The position numbers were made by a program, and so were the translations under genes. Positions 42,035-50,285 of a stretch of 64,000 nt of DNA are shown in pieces (the stretch's first letter is position 1; every line of letters begins with the position of its first letter). This DNA is from an uncultured Clostridia bacterium (GTDB lineage Bacteria > Bacillota > Clostridia > Oscillospirales > CAG-382). The stretch lies in contig CANRIX010000011.1 of NCBI GenBank assembly GCA_947630765.1, forward strand, positions 18,308-82,307. The letters run 5' to 3'. Under the pieces are notes generated by a model. That model did not search any database. It saw only the letters and a list, made by a program, of their open reading frames with translations, and had not been told where the DNA came from.

Positions 42035-43261
42035 TCAAAGTTCGCGTCGCAGCGCGTTCCGCACCTGCTCCCGCAGGCGGTCGAACGTCCCGCCGCCGTC
42101 GAGGATCTCACAGCGTTCCCGGAAGAATGCCCGCCCGGGCTGCTGGGAAAGCCGCTTCCGCGCCTCGTCCGGGGAAATGCCGTCCCGTGCGCAGATGCGT
42201 TCGACGCAGACCTCCTCCGGCGCGTCGACGGCCAGCACGCGGTCGCACACTTCGTCCAGCCCGGTTTCAAACAGCGTCGGCGCGTCCAGCAGCACCGCCT
42301 TTTCGCCGCAGTCCCGCAAACGCCGGAACAGCTCCCGCGTCATGTACCGCGCCGTCAGGCGGTTGAGCGTCCGCATTTCGTCCGCGTCGGAAAAGACCCT
42401 CTCCCGCACGAACGCCCGGTTCAGCCGCCCGCCCGAAACCGCCCTCTCCCCGAACGCTTCGCCGATGGCAGCAAGGCAGTCCGACGGCGACGACGTGAGT
42501 TCCCGGTAGACTTCGTCGCAATCCAGCACCGTCAGCCCCATCTCCCGCGCAAAGCGCCCGGCGGTGGACTTCCCCGCCCCGCTCCGCCCGGTCAGCCCGA
42601 TCAGCCGGGGCATGCCCTTCTTTTCGAGCGCGTCGCGCACCGCTTCCCACGGGATCGCCCCCTGCCGCAGCAGCTTCGGCGTGCCGACCAGCGAAACCAC
42701 CGTGGATTCCAGCGAAAAATCGCACGCCCCCCCGTCGAGCAGCACGTCGCACACCCCGTCGAGCGTCTCTGCGGCGGAAAGCCCGTCCTTGGCGGATATC
42801 CCGCCGGAGAAATTCGCGCTCGTCGCCGCGATCGGCACGCCCGCTTCCCGCGAAAGCGCGAGGAACAGCGGATGGCTCGGGAAGCGCAAGCCAACGGTCT
42901 GCCCGCCGGCGGTCACGACGTCCGGCACCGCCTCCCGCTTCGGCAGGACGACGGACAGCGGACCAGGCGTGAACAGCGAAAGCAGCACCCTCGTCCGCCC
43001 GTCGAGGAAAGCGGCCCATTCCGCCTGCGCAAGGTCGTGCAGGTGCAGCAGCAGCGGTTTTTCCGCCGGTCGGCGCTTGGCGGCGTACAGCCGTCTGACC
43101 GCGTCCGGGTCGGAAGCGCTGCAGCCGATGCCGTAGACGGTCTCGGTCGGAAAGACGACCAGACCGCCGTCCCGCAGCGTCCGCGAAGCGTCCCGCAGGG
43201 CGTCCCGCAGCCGTTCGTCCCGTTCCTCCTGCGTCCGCAGGGAATAGATCCTCGTTCCCAT
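42035..43261 (-). CDS. TsaC/Sua5-type threonylcarbamoyl-AMP synthase fused to dephospho-CoA kinase
   Basis: Single chain of 408 aa holding two normally separate enzymes. Residues 1-215 are a TsaC/YrdC domain (GGLVVFPTETVYGIGCSA, AKRRPAEKPLLLHL, PIAATSANFSGG), which makes threonylcarbamoyl-AMP for tRNA t6A. Residues 218-408 are CoaE (Walker A LIGLTGRSGAGKSTAGRFA, DCDEVYRELTS, LLDAPTLFETGLD), the last step of CoA synthesis. The linker is only a few residues (EKKGMPR). ATG 43261 has GGGAGG seven bases upstream. No stop or frameshift lies between the domains, so the fusion seems real. Symbols tsaC and coaE apply to the halves. Confidence 0.92.
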   Translation of the reverse strand: MGTRIYSLRTQEERDERLRDALRDASRTLRDGGLVVFPTETVYGIGCSASDPDAVRRLYAAKRRPAEKPLLLHLHDLAQAEWAAFLDGRTRVLLSLFTPGPLSVVLPKREAVPDVVTAGGQTVGLRFPSHPLFLALSREAGVPIAATSANFSGGISAKDGLSAAETLDGVCDVLLDGGACDFSLESTVVSLVGTPKLLRQGAIPWEAVRDALEKKGMPRLIGLTGRSGAGKSTAGRFAREMGLTVLDCDEVYRELTSSPSDCLAAIGEAFGERAVSGGRLNRAFVRERVFSDADEMRTLNRLTARYMTRELFRRLRDCGEKAVLLDAPTLFETGLDEVCDRVLAVDAPEEVCVERICARDGISPDEARKRLSQQPGRAFFRERCEILDGGGTFDRLREQVRNALRREL

Positions 43262-43354
43262 TCGTGCGCCTCCCGCGTCGGTTCTCGTTTCCTTCCATTG
43301 ACATAGTATACCACAAGAAAGACTGGATTTCCATAGGGTTTTGCGAAAAAAGTC

Positions 43355-43383
43355 TTGAAAAAACGCTTTCTTCATGCTATACT
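43355..43383 (+). promoter_or_regulatory. Sigma-A-type promoter of metA
   Basis: TTGAAA (43355-43360), 17-bp spacer, TATACT (43378-43383). The leader of about 60 nt before metA shows no SAM riboswitch. Confidence 0.75.
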
Positions 43384-43448
43384 GTATTCGTATGGGTTTG
43401 TCCGCAGCGGCAAAACCCGAAACTTTCACGAAAAACGAGGTGTGCGGA

Positions 43449-44366
43449 ATGCCCATTCGGATCCCCTATTCGCTCCCCGCGACGGAAACGCTCACGCGGG
43501 AAAACATCTTCGTCATGGACGAGCGCCGTGCGTCGACACAGGATATCCGTCCGCTCCGCATCGCCATCCTCAACCTCATGCCGACCAAGATCGTCACGGA
43601 GACGCAGCTGCTCCGCCTGCTGTCGAACACCCCGCTGCAGGTGGACGTCTGCCTGCTGACGCCGGAGAGCCACTGCTCCCGCAACACCCCCGAGGAGCAC
43701 CTCGCGTCCTTCTACACCACCCCGTCCGCCATTCGCGACGAGAAGTTCGACGGCATGATTATCACCGGCGCGCCGGTCGAATACCTGCCGTTCGAGCAGG
43801 TGGACTACTGGGAGGAACTCGAGGGGATCATGGCGTGGGCGAAAACGCACGTCTATTCAACCATGTACGTCTGCTGGGGGGCGTACGCGGGGCTGTACTA
43901 CAACCACGGCATCGAAAAGTATCCGCTCACGCGCAAGCTGTCCGGCGTCTATCGCCATACGACCCTTCTGCCGTCGCACCCGCTCGTGCGGGGGTTCAAC
44001 ACCCGGTTCAACGCCCCGCATTCCCGCTATTCCTACGTCCGGCGGGAGGACGTAGAAGCCTGCGGCGACCTGCTGCTGCTGGCGGACTCGGAGGAGGCGG
44101 GGGTGTTCCTGCTCGCCTCGACCGACGGGCGGGAATGCTATGTGACCGGGCACCCGGAATACGACTTCGACACGCTCCGCAAGGAATACGAGCGGGACGT
44201 CGCCAAAGGCGAAAACGTCCCGGTCCCCGCCCACTACTTCCCGCAGGACGACCCGGCGCAGACCCCGGTCAACACCTGGCGTGCCCATGCGCACCTGCTC
44301 TACTCCAACTGGCTTAACTACTTCGTCTACCAGAATACACCGTATGACATCAAGGAGATCCGCTGA
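43449..44366 (+). CDS. metA: Homoserine O-acyltransferase
   Basis: MetA-family homoserine O-acetyl- or O-succinyltransferase (305 aa), the first step of methionine synthesis from homoserine. Signatures: IRPLRIAILNLMPTKIVTET, QLLRLLSNTPLQVDV, the acyl-enzyme Cys in VYSTMYVCWGAYAGLYYN (near residue 142) and the His/Glu of VTGHPEYDFDTL. ATG 43449 has a GAGGTG site. In Clostridia most MetA enzymes use acetyl-CoA, but the specificity residue is not confidently placed here. The stop and the start of the next gene share a base, so the two are linked. Confidence 0.93.
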   Translation: MPIRIPYSLPATETLTRENIFVMDERRASTQDIRPLRIAILNLMPTKIVTETQLLRLLSNTPLQVDVCLLTPESHCSRNTPEEHLASFYTTPSAIRDEKFDGMIITGAPVEYLPFEQVDYWEELEGIMAWAKTHVYSTMYVCWGAYAGLYYNHGIEKYPLTRKLSGVYRHTTLLPSHPLVRGFNTRFNAPHSRYSYVRREDVEACGDLLLLADSEEAGVFLLASTDGRECYVTGHPEYDFDTLRKEYERDVAKGENVPVPAHYFPQDDPAQTPVNTWRAHAHLLYSNWLNYFVYQNTPYDIKEIR

Positions 44367-45085
44367 TGTACGAACGAGACGGCGAATGGGTCATGGAAGG
44401 TCTTGGGGACCACGACCCGAAGCGCATCAAAACGGTCGAGGAACTGTATGAATACGTCGACACCGTGGGGTTTTTGCCCCTGTTTCGGAGCCACGTCGAT
44501 CGGTTTTCGCTCGAGGAGCTGACCGCGTCGTCGGCGTGGTGGTCGGACGGCGAGGAGGACCCGTGGCAATGGCGGGTGGAAGCGTCGGAGAGCGGTCGGG
44601 TGGTCTACGGCAAGTTCTTCAACGGGAAAGCCGGGTTCGTGTCCCGCGAATGGTTCCCCTGCTTCGCCGCCTACCGGCGCGACGGCTACGATTTCGACAC
44701 GCTGTACGAGCTCGGGCTTGCGAACCGCAAGAGCAAGCTGCTGATGGACGCCCTGACGGCGGAACCGGCGGGACTGCCGTCCTACCGCCTGCGGGAGGTC
44801 GCCGGATTCGGGCGGCACGGCGAAAAGGGGTTCCCCGGGGCGATCACCTCGTTGATGATGCAGACGTTCGTCGTCATCAGCGGGTTCGAGCGGCGGCTCA
44901 ACCGCACGGGCGAAGCGTACGGGTGGGCGGTTTCGCGCTACTGCACCGCCGAATCCCGGTTCGGCGCGGAGCACGTTCGGTCGAAGTACGGTCTGACCCG
45001 CGAGGAAGCGCTGGAGACCATGCTCGCCCAATTGCGTCGGCTGTTCCCGGACGCGCCGGAATCCGCCCTGCGGAAACAGCTATGA
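44366..45085 (+). CDS. AlkZ-related / winged-helix-type conserved protein
   Basis: Conserved protein (239 aa) of a Firmicutes family often annotated AlkZ-related. It carries VGFLPLFRSHVDRFSLEELT, DGEEDPWQWRVEA, VYGKFFNGKAGFVSREWFP and YRRDGYDFDTLYELG, the conserved blocks I associate with that family. The C-terminus is helical with Ser/Arg-rich turns. It has no signal peptide. It starts on the last base of the metA stop and overlaps the next gene by four bases, so it is in the metA operon. The function is not established; a DNA-repair link from the name is weak. Confidence 0.6.
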   Translation: MYERDGEWVMEGLGDHDPKRIKTVEELYEYVDTVGFLPLFRSHVDRFSLEELTASSAWWSDGEEDPWQWRVEASESGRVVYGKFFNGKAGFVSREWFPCFAAYRRDGYDFDTLYELGLANRKSKLLMDALTAEPAGLPSYRLREVAGFGRHGEKGFPGAITSLMMQTFVVISGFERRLNRTGEAYGWAVSRYCTAESRFGAEHVRSKYGLTREEALETMLAQLRRLFPDAPESALRKQL

Positions 45086-45576
45086 AGCGGTTTGTTTCCC
45101 TGCTCCTGCTGCTTTCACTGCTGACGGCCTGCGGTGCGCCCGCCCCGCTCGTCGAGGGGGAGACCTACCTCGAAGGGACCTGGTCGAACGACGACCTGCG
45201 CGTCGCCTACGGGTTCCGCCCGGACGGCGACGGGACGCTGTACATCGCCGGGGAGGTCCTACTCATCCGCTACGGCGTGAAGGGCGATACGCTGTACCTG
45301 CAGACCGGCGGGCAGACGGACGCGCACCAATTGGTAACCGAAGGGGAGGACCTGCTGATCGACGGCGTGCGGTTTTGCCCGGTCTCGGACGACCCGGAAG
45401 CGGACGCGGCCTTCAGCGAAGCGCTCGCGCAGGCGCGTTCCGCCTCGGAGGCGGAAAAGTCCACGAAGCGCACGCAGAGCGTCCTGTTCCTCGTGACCCT
45501 GCTCGCGGCGGCGGGAACCGTCGCGATCCTCGTGCGCTATTTCCGCCGCAAGAAGCAACCGAAAGATCGGAGGTGA
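45082..45576 (+). CDS. Small lipoprotein with a C-terminal membrane helix
   Basis: Lipoprotein (164 aa): signal peptide KRFVSLLLLLSLL and lipobox LLTAC. A compact beta-rich domain follows (GTWSNDDLRVAYGFRPDGDG, VLLIRYGVKGDTLYLQTGG), similar to small lipocalin-like or DUF4923-like domains. There is then a Glu/Ser-rich stretch and a C-terminal membrane helix (SVLFLVTLLAAAGTVAILV) with a basic tail. Having both lipid anchor and transmembrane helix is unusual. It overlaps the upstream gene by four bases and is followed six bases later by the CotH-like gene. Confidence 0.65.
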   Translation: MKRFVSLLLLLSLLTACGAPAPLVEGETYLEGTWSNDDLRVAYGFRPDGDGTLYIAGEVLLIRYGVKGDTLYLQTGGQTDAHQLVTEGEDLLIDGVRFCPVSDDPEADAAFSEALAQARSASEAEKSTKRTQSVLFLVTLLAAAGTVAILVRYFRRKKQPKDRR

Positions 45577-45581
45577 CGCCC

Positions 45582-46964
45582 ATGCACAACCGCATGACCC
45601 GTTTCGTCGGCGGAGCGCTTTGCGCCCTGCTGCTCGGACCGCTGTCCGGCTGTTCGCTGCATACGCACGATTTCCGCCAGACCGTCATTCCGCCGACCTG
45701 CAACGGCATCGGCTACACGGTCAACACCTGCGCCTGCGGCGAGGTGACCTATTCCGACTACCTGCCCGCCACGGCGCACACGTTCGGCGACTGGCAGGCG
45801 GAACGCCCCGCCACGCTGACCGAAGGCGGCGAGGAATACCGCGTCTGCCAGGTCTGCGGGATCCTGCAAAACCGGGACGTCCTGCCGCTCTCCGCCCTGC
45901 CCCGCCTTTCGCTGGACAGTACGTCGGACGGGACGCTGACCCTCCGCTATACCGACGGCGAAACCGACTTTACGACCATCGCGTCCCAGGCGGACGGGCT
46001 CAACGACCTGCTGCTGGAGCTGGACGAACCGCTCGACCTCGGCTGGGGACCGCAGACGCGCTGCCTGCTGACCGACGGCGGTTCGGACGCGACGTTCGCC
46101 CGCGACGCGACGGCGGGCGCCCTCTGGAGCGACTGCCTGTCCGCCCGGACCGACCTGCCCGACTGGGAGCGGACCGTCCTGCCGGCGGAAGCGCGTCGGA
46201 ACGGAACCAAGCCGGTCCTGCTCTACCGCGACGGGAACTTCGAACGGCTCGCCCTGCTCTCGCTGCCGCTGGTCGACCGACTGAACGGTACGGTCTTTCA
46301 GGCGACGGACGAAAGCGACGGCTGCCTATTTCTGGGCACGCCGACTTTTTCCGACCTGCGCGCCGGGAACGGGACGGATGTGAACGGCTTTGCGCTGCTG
46401 CAAAGCGCGGATGAGTCGGTCGAACCGGCCAGAGAGCGCTTCACGAACTTTCAATCCTTCGTCCTGCAATCCCGGGACGCCGTGTTCCGCGAACGGCTGG
46501 CGGATTTCACCGACCCGGACACGCTCATCGACTACTTCCTGCTGCTGCAGACGCTCGGCAACCCCTACGGCGTGACGCTCGGGACCGTCTGGTACACCCC
46601 TGACCTCGAGCACTTCCTGCCCGCCTTCCCCGCGTTCCGCGCGGGGCTTGGGCTGCGCTCGAACGGGACGCTGACGGACGGGAACGACGCGGTTTCGACC
46701 GGGCAGAACCTGCTTTGGGAGCGCCTGTGCGCCCTGTTCCCGGAGGAGATCGCCACGCGGTACCAAGCGCTGCGCCGGACGCTTTTGCGGGAGGACGCCC
46801 TGTGCGAACGGTTCCGAACGCAGTACGAAACCGTCGAACCCGACCTGCTCGACCACGAAAAAGCGGAAACCGCCGGCGACCCGGACCGCGTCGAAGCGTT
46901 CCTGCGCAGGCGCGTCGCCGTGCTGGACGCGTGGACGGCGTCCCTGCTTCCGCAGGAAGAATGA
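45582..46964 (+). CDS. CotH-like lipoprotein with a Cys-rich N-terminal segment
   Basis: Exported lipoprotein (460 aa; lipobox LLSGCS). Residues 35-90 contain a Cys-rich segment (PPTCNGIGYTVNTCACGE and YRVCQVCGILQ), like small ribbon modules of secreted Clostridia proteins. The rest resembles spore-coat kinase CotH: VDRLNGTVFQATDESDGCLF, ERFTNFQSFVLQSRDAVFRE and LADFTDPDTLIDYFLLLQTL. CotH proteins phosphorylate coat proteins, but the expected kinase motif is not clear here, so activity is doubtful. GGAGGTG lies six bases before ATG. It is probably co-transcribed with the two upstream genes. Confidence 0.58.
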   Translation: MHNRMTRFVGGALCALLLGPLSGCSLHTHDFRQTVIPPTCNGIGYTVNTCACGEVTYSDYLPATAHTFGDWQAERPATLTEGGEEYRVCQVCGILQNRDVLPLSALPRLSLDSTSDGTLTLRYTDGETDFTTIASQADGLNDLLLELDEPLDLGWGPQTRCLLTDGGSDATFARDATAGALWSDCLSARTDLPDWERTVLPAEARRNGTKPVLLYRDGNFERLALLSLPLVDRLNGTVFQATDESDGCLFLGTPTFSDLRAGNGTDVNGFALLQSADESVEPARERFTNFQSFVLQSRDAVFRERLADFTDPDTLIDYFLLLQTLGNPYGVTLGTVWYTPDLEHFLPAFPAFRAGLGLRSNGTLTDGNDAVSTGQNLLWERLCALFPEEIATRYQALRRTLLREDALCERFRTQYETVEPDLLDHEKAETAGDPDRVEAFLRRRVAVLDAWTASLLPQEE

Positions 46965-47027
46965 CGATACGGCGGAAAAACCGTCATTTCCGACAATTTT
47001 TTGACGCGCATTTCTACAAAAAGACGG

Positions 47028-47056
47028 TTGACATCGCCGTCGGAATATGGTATGAT
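47028..47056 (+). promoter_or_regulatory. Sigma-A-type promoter
   Basis: TTGACA (47028-47033), 17-bp spacer, TATGAT (47051-47056), 32 bases before the start of the small membrane-protein gene. Confidence 0.82.
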
Positions 47057-47087
47057 AGTACAAACGAGTAAAAGGAGAACGTATGCG

Positions 47088-47528
47088 ATGAAAAAGAAGA
47101 AGCTCGCTTCGGAAGCGGCGGTCGGCGAAGCCCCGGTGGAGTCGGTCGCGGCGGAAACGCCGGTCAAATCCAAAAAGCAGAAATCCGGCGGAGGGAGTTT
47201 GCGGGATAAGCAATCGACGTTTTTCGTTGCCGCGCTCATCCTCGGCGCCGTTTCCATCCTGCTCGTCCTGCTCGCCAAGAACGGCATCAACAACGGCAAG
47301 GGCTATTTCGTGATCGACCCGATCGGCAAAATGAAGAAGCCGATCGCGCTGACGGCGCTCAAGTCCTCGATCTGCGCGTGGGCAGGTGCGATCGTCGGGG
47401 TTCTCGGCGTCGGCTGCGGCGTGACGCGGAATATCCTCAAGAAGCAGAATTCCCTGATCAGCTATCTGATCGGGCTGATCGGGTTGATCCTCGCGGTCAT
47501 CGCGCTTCTGGCCATCCAGTATCCGTAA
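47088..47528 (+). CDS. Membrane protein of unknown function
   Basis: Protein of 146 aa: a Lys-rich, low-complexity cytoplasmic N-terminus (about 45 residues), then three predicted membrane segments (FFVAALILGAVSILLVLLA, SICAWAGAIVGVLGVGCGV, LISYLIGLIGLILAVIALLA). AAGGAG lies ten bases before ATG 47088. It is monocistronic, with its own promoter and a strong terminator. No family recognised. Confidence 0.7.
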   Translation: MKKKKLASEAAVGEAPVESVAAETPVKSKKQKSGGGSLRDKQSTFFVAALILGAVSILLVLLAKNGINNGKGYFVIDPIGKMKKPIALTALKSSICAWAGAIVGVLGVGCGVTRNILKKQNSLISYLIGLIGLILAVIALLAIQYP

Positions 47529-47560
47529 TGTCGCCGGCGTAAAATCGAAAAACAGAGAAG

Positions 47561-47594
47561 AAAGGAAGGTTCGGACAAACGGCCTTCCTTTTGT
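47561..47594 (+). terminator. Rho-independent terminator
   Basis: aaaggaagg...ccttccttttg forms an eight- or nine-bp stem followed by a T-rich run, just after the membrane-protein gene. Confidence 0.8.
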
Positions 47595-47638
47595 TCCTTA
47601 TATAGGCAAAAAACAACAAAGAAACGGAGAAAAAAGCC

Positions 47639-48757
47639 ATGCTGAACACCAATCCCTTCGCGCCGCCCCTGCCCTCGCCCGAATCCCTCGCGGACCGCAC
47701 CTTCACGCCGGTCAACACCCTCGGCGACCCCGCCGAGGACGGCAACGTCTATATCGACGCGACCAATCGGGACGTCTTTGCCCTCGGCGGCATCGACGCG
47801 CCGCAAGAGAACGGCGGCGAATACTACCGCCTCGACGTCCGCCGCAAGGACGAATACTCCAACGACAACCGCTTCCTCGCCTGCAACACCCCGGGCGTGA
47901 CCCTGCGGTTCATCACCGACGCGAAAGCGGTCACGCTCGACGTCAAGCTCCGCTCCGTCATCGCCGGGATGCACCATTTCACCGACCGGGGCGTGTACGG
48001 CTTCGATATGCTGATCGGCACCGGCACCGCCAGGCGTTACGTCGGCGCGAATATGCAGAACTTCGTCGATACGCTCGAAGGCATGAAGGACGTGCTCGCC
48101 CTGCCGGACGGGCTGAAGGAGGTCCAGATCAACTTCCCGCTCTACGGCGGTGTGGAAAGCGTCCGGCTCGGCTTCCCGGCGGACGCGAAGGTCGCCCTGC
48201 CGACCAAGAGGGCGTACAAGCCGATCGCGTTCTACGGCTCGTCCATCACGCAGGGCGGGTGCGCGGGACGTCCGAGCAATTCCTACTGCAACATCGTCTG
48301 CCGTGCGCTCGACGCGGACTGCCGCAACCTCGGCTTTTCCGGCTCGGCGATGGGCGAACAGCCGGTCGCGGAATACATCGGCGGGCTGGACCTGTCCGCG
48401 TTCGTCATGGACTACGACTACAATTCCCCGTCCGAGGAGCACCTTCGTGCGACGCACCGCCCGTTCTACGAGACCGTCCGCCGCATGAACCCGGACCTGC
48501 CGATCCTCATGCTCTCCCACGTCTGGGCGTTCGAGGACCGCGAAACCGACTTCAAGCGGGTCGCCATCATCCGCGAGACCTACGAAGCCGCCCGTGCGGC
48601 CGGGGACAATAACGTCTACTTCCTCGAAGGCACGAATTTCTTCCGCTGGCCGATGGGCGACCTCTGCACGGTCGACATCCTGCACCCGAACGACCTCGGA
48701 CAGTTCATCATGGCGGAGGAAGTGTATAAGACGCTCGTCGCCATCCTTCGGCGATAA
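47639..48757 (+). CDS. SGNH/GDSL hydrolase family protein
   Basis: SGNH hydrolase (372 aa). Two domains: an N-terminal beta-sandwich (residues about 40-190: YYRLDVRRKDEY, VTLDVKLRSVIAGMHHFTDR) and a C-terminal SGNH domain. Block I is PIAFYGSSITQGGCA (nucleophile Ser), block II has NLGFSGSAMGEQ with the Gly, block III is VMDYDYNSPSEEH, and block V is CTVDILHPNDLGQF with the catalytic Asp and His. No signal peptide is visible, so it probably acts in the cytoplasm, perhaps on acylated sugars. It is followed 25 bp later by an ATPase gene. Confidence 0.87.
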   Translation: MLNTNPFAPPLPSPESLADRTFTPVNTLGDPAEDGNVYIDATNRDVFALGGIDAPQENGGEYYRLDVRRKDEYSNDNRFLACNTPGVTLRFITDAKAVTLDVKLRSVIAGMHHFTDRGVYGFDMLIGTGTARRYVGANMQNFVDTLEGMKDVLALPDGLKEVQINFPLYGGVESVRLGFPADAKVALPTKRAYKPIAFYGSSITQGGCAGRPSNSYCNIVCRALDADCRNLGFSGSAMGEQPVAEYIGGLDLSAFVMDYDYNSPSEEHLRATHRPFYETVRRMNPDLPILMLSHVWAFEDRETDFKRVAIIRETYEAARAAGDNNVYFLEGTNFFRWPMGDLCTVDILHPNDLGQFIMAEEVYKTLVAILRR

Positions 48758-48782
48758 ACCCCCAAAAAGGAGGACTTGCCCG

Positions 48783-49670
48783 GTGACCTACCTCACGGAA
48801 TTTACCCTGCCGACCGAAAAACAGGAATGCGGCTACTACCTCGGGTCCGACGCGAAGCTGGACATGAAGTGCTACCCGAAGGACGTGTTCCCGTTCAAGC
48901 TCTTTCCCCCGAAAGGGCTTCACCGGCTGACGTTCGAGCCGCTCACCCTGCTCTACGGGGGGAACGGCTCGGGCAAGTCCACCCTATTGAACCTGCTCGC
49001 CGAAAAACTCGGCGTCCGGCGGGACGCCCCGTTCAACCGCACCCCGTTCTACGGCGAATACCTCGCCCTGTGCGGGTGCGAAACGCTGACCGGGCGCGGC
49101 GTCCCGCCGGGGAGCCGTATCCTGACGAGCGACGACACGTTCGACTTCCTGCTCGACCTGCGCGCCGTCAACGAGGGGCAGGAACGCCGCCGGGCGGACC
49201 TGTTCGAGGAATACCAAAATACCCGAAAAGAGTCCTTCACCCTGCGTTCCGTCGAGGATTACGAGGAACTTAAGCGGCACATCGAGGCGAAGCGGAACAC
49301 GAAGTCCGTCTACGTCGGGTCGCGTATGCAGGCGGACCTCCCCTACCGTTCCAACGGCGAGACCGCGTTCGCGTTCTTCACGACCCGCGTCCGCGAGGGG
49401 GCGCTCTACCTGCTCGACGAGCCGGAAAACAGCCTTTCCGCGTCCTGGCAGATACGCCTCGCGCAATTCCTGCAGGAGGCGGTGCGGTTCTACGACTGTC
49501 AACTCGTCGTCGCGACGCATTCGCCGTTCCTGCTCGCCCTGAAAGGGGCGAAAATTTATGACCTCGACGCCGTCCCGGTCCGCACCTGCCGCTGGACGGA
49601 GCTGGAATCCGTCCGCCTGACGCGGGACTTCTTCCGCGAGCACGAAAAAGACTTCACCGACCGACCGTAA
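48783..49670 (+). CDS. AAA/ABC-type ATPase
   Basis: Soluble ATPase (295 aa) of the ABC/SMC-like group: Walker A LLYGGNGSGKSTLLNLLAEK, Walker B GALYLLDEPENSLSASW and an H-loop VVATHSPFLLALKGAKIYDL. The insertion between the Walker motifs is long and helical (EERRRADLFEEYQNTRKESF-like). GTG 48783 was chosen because AAAGGAGG lies eight bases upstream. Proteins of this kind are widespread AAA_15/AAA_21 ATPases; no partner nuclease is adjacent, so a defence role is not supported. It is in a short run with the next two genes. Confidence 0.8.
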   Translation: MTYLTEFTLPTEKQECGYYLGSDAKLDMKCYPKDVFPFKLFPPKGLHRLTFEPLTLLYGGNGSGKSTLLNLLAEKLGVRRDAPFNRTPFYGEYLALCGCETLTGRGVPPGSRILTSDDTFDFLLDLRAVNEGQERRRADLFEEYQNTRKESFTLRSVEDYEELKRHIEAKRNTKSVYVGSRMQADLPYRSNGETAFAFFTTRVREGALYLLDEPENSLSASWQIRLAQFLQEAVRFYDCQLVVATHSPFLLALKGAKIYDLDAVPVRTCRWTELESVRLTRDFFREHEKDFTDRP

Positions 49671-49682
49671 GGAGGGTTTTCT

Positions 49683-50285
49683 ATGGCAATCATTCGGGGA
49701 ACGACCGAGGGAATCGACGGTGCGCTTGCCGGCGTCTTGGTCGAATGCAAGAACGAACGGTTTGAGACCGTTTACCAAACCGTAAGCGACGAATCCGGCC
49801 GATTCTCCCTCTTCGTGCCGGATGGGACCTACCCATTCCTGACCGCCGTACGGGACTACGGCGAGCGCTACCTCGAATACTGGGCGCAAGACCTACCGGC
49901 GTACGGGGAACTGACGCTGAACGCACGCATCGACACGCTGGAAGTGTACGGACTGCACGCGTTCGTCGTGAAAGGGGCGGCGAACGCCCTGACCGTCTAT
50001 TTCCGCCCGATGAGCCTGCAAAAGTTCCGTTCCGGCGAGCCGAACATTGCGCCGACGTTTCGCGCGGAGCATCTTTCGGTCGCGGTGGACGGTCGACCGT
50101 GCAAGGTGTACACGCTCGACCGCGTGCGAGAGTACGCCGGCGAAGGGAACGGATTCCTGACCGCCTGCCTGATGCAGACCTCCGTTCCGGGCGTTGCCGA
50201 CGAATGGAAACGCCTTGACATGTGCGTCCGCGACGGCGACGGTCATTTTGGTTGCGCAACATTGTTCCGGAGGTGTTCCCGATGA
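49683..50285 (+). CDS. Carboxypeptidase-regulatory-like domain protein
   Basis: Protein of 200 aa. The N-terminal 75 residues form a carboxypeptidase-regulatory-like beta-sandwich (GALAGVLVECKNERFETVYQ, VSDESGRFSLFVPDGTYPFL). The C-terminal half is beta-rich and ends EWKRLDMCVRDGDGHFGCAT. No signal peptide. AAGGAGG lies before the ATG. It overlaps the GH32 gene by four bases (ATGA), so it is probably translationally coupled to it and may act with it in carbohydrate use. Function not known. Confidence 0.65.
   Translation: MAIIRGTTEGIDGALAGVLVECKNERFETVYQTVSDESGRFSLFVPDGTYPFLTAVRDYGERYLEYWAQDLPAYGELTLNARIDTLEVYGLHAFVVKGAANALTVYFRPMSLQKFRSGEPNIAPTFRAEHLSVAVDGRPCKVYTLDRVREYAGEGNGFLTACLMQTSVPGVADEWKRLDMCVRDGDGHFGCATLFRRCSR

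Noticed and set aside
43384..43448. SAM or T-box riboswitch before metA
   Set aside because: The leader is only about 60 nt and shows no conserved core or T-box sequence.
48783..49670. Anti-phage defence ATPase (OLD or Gabija-type)
   Set aside because: The ATPase motifs are generic; no TOPRIM or nuclease domain in the protein and no partner effector gene nearby.
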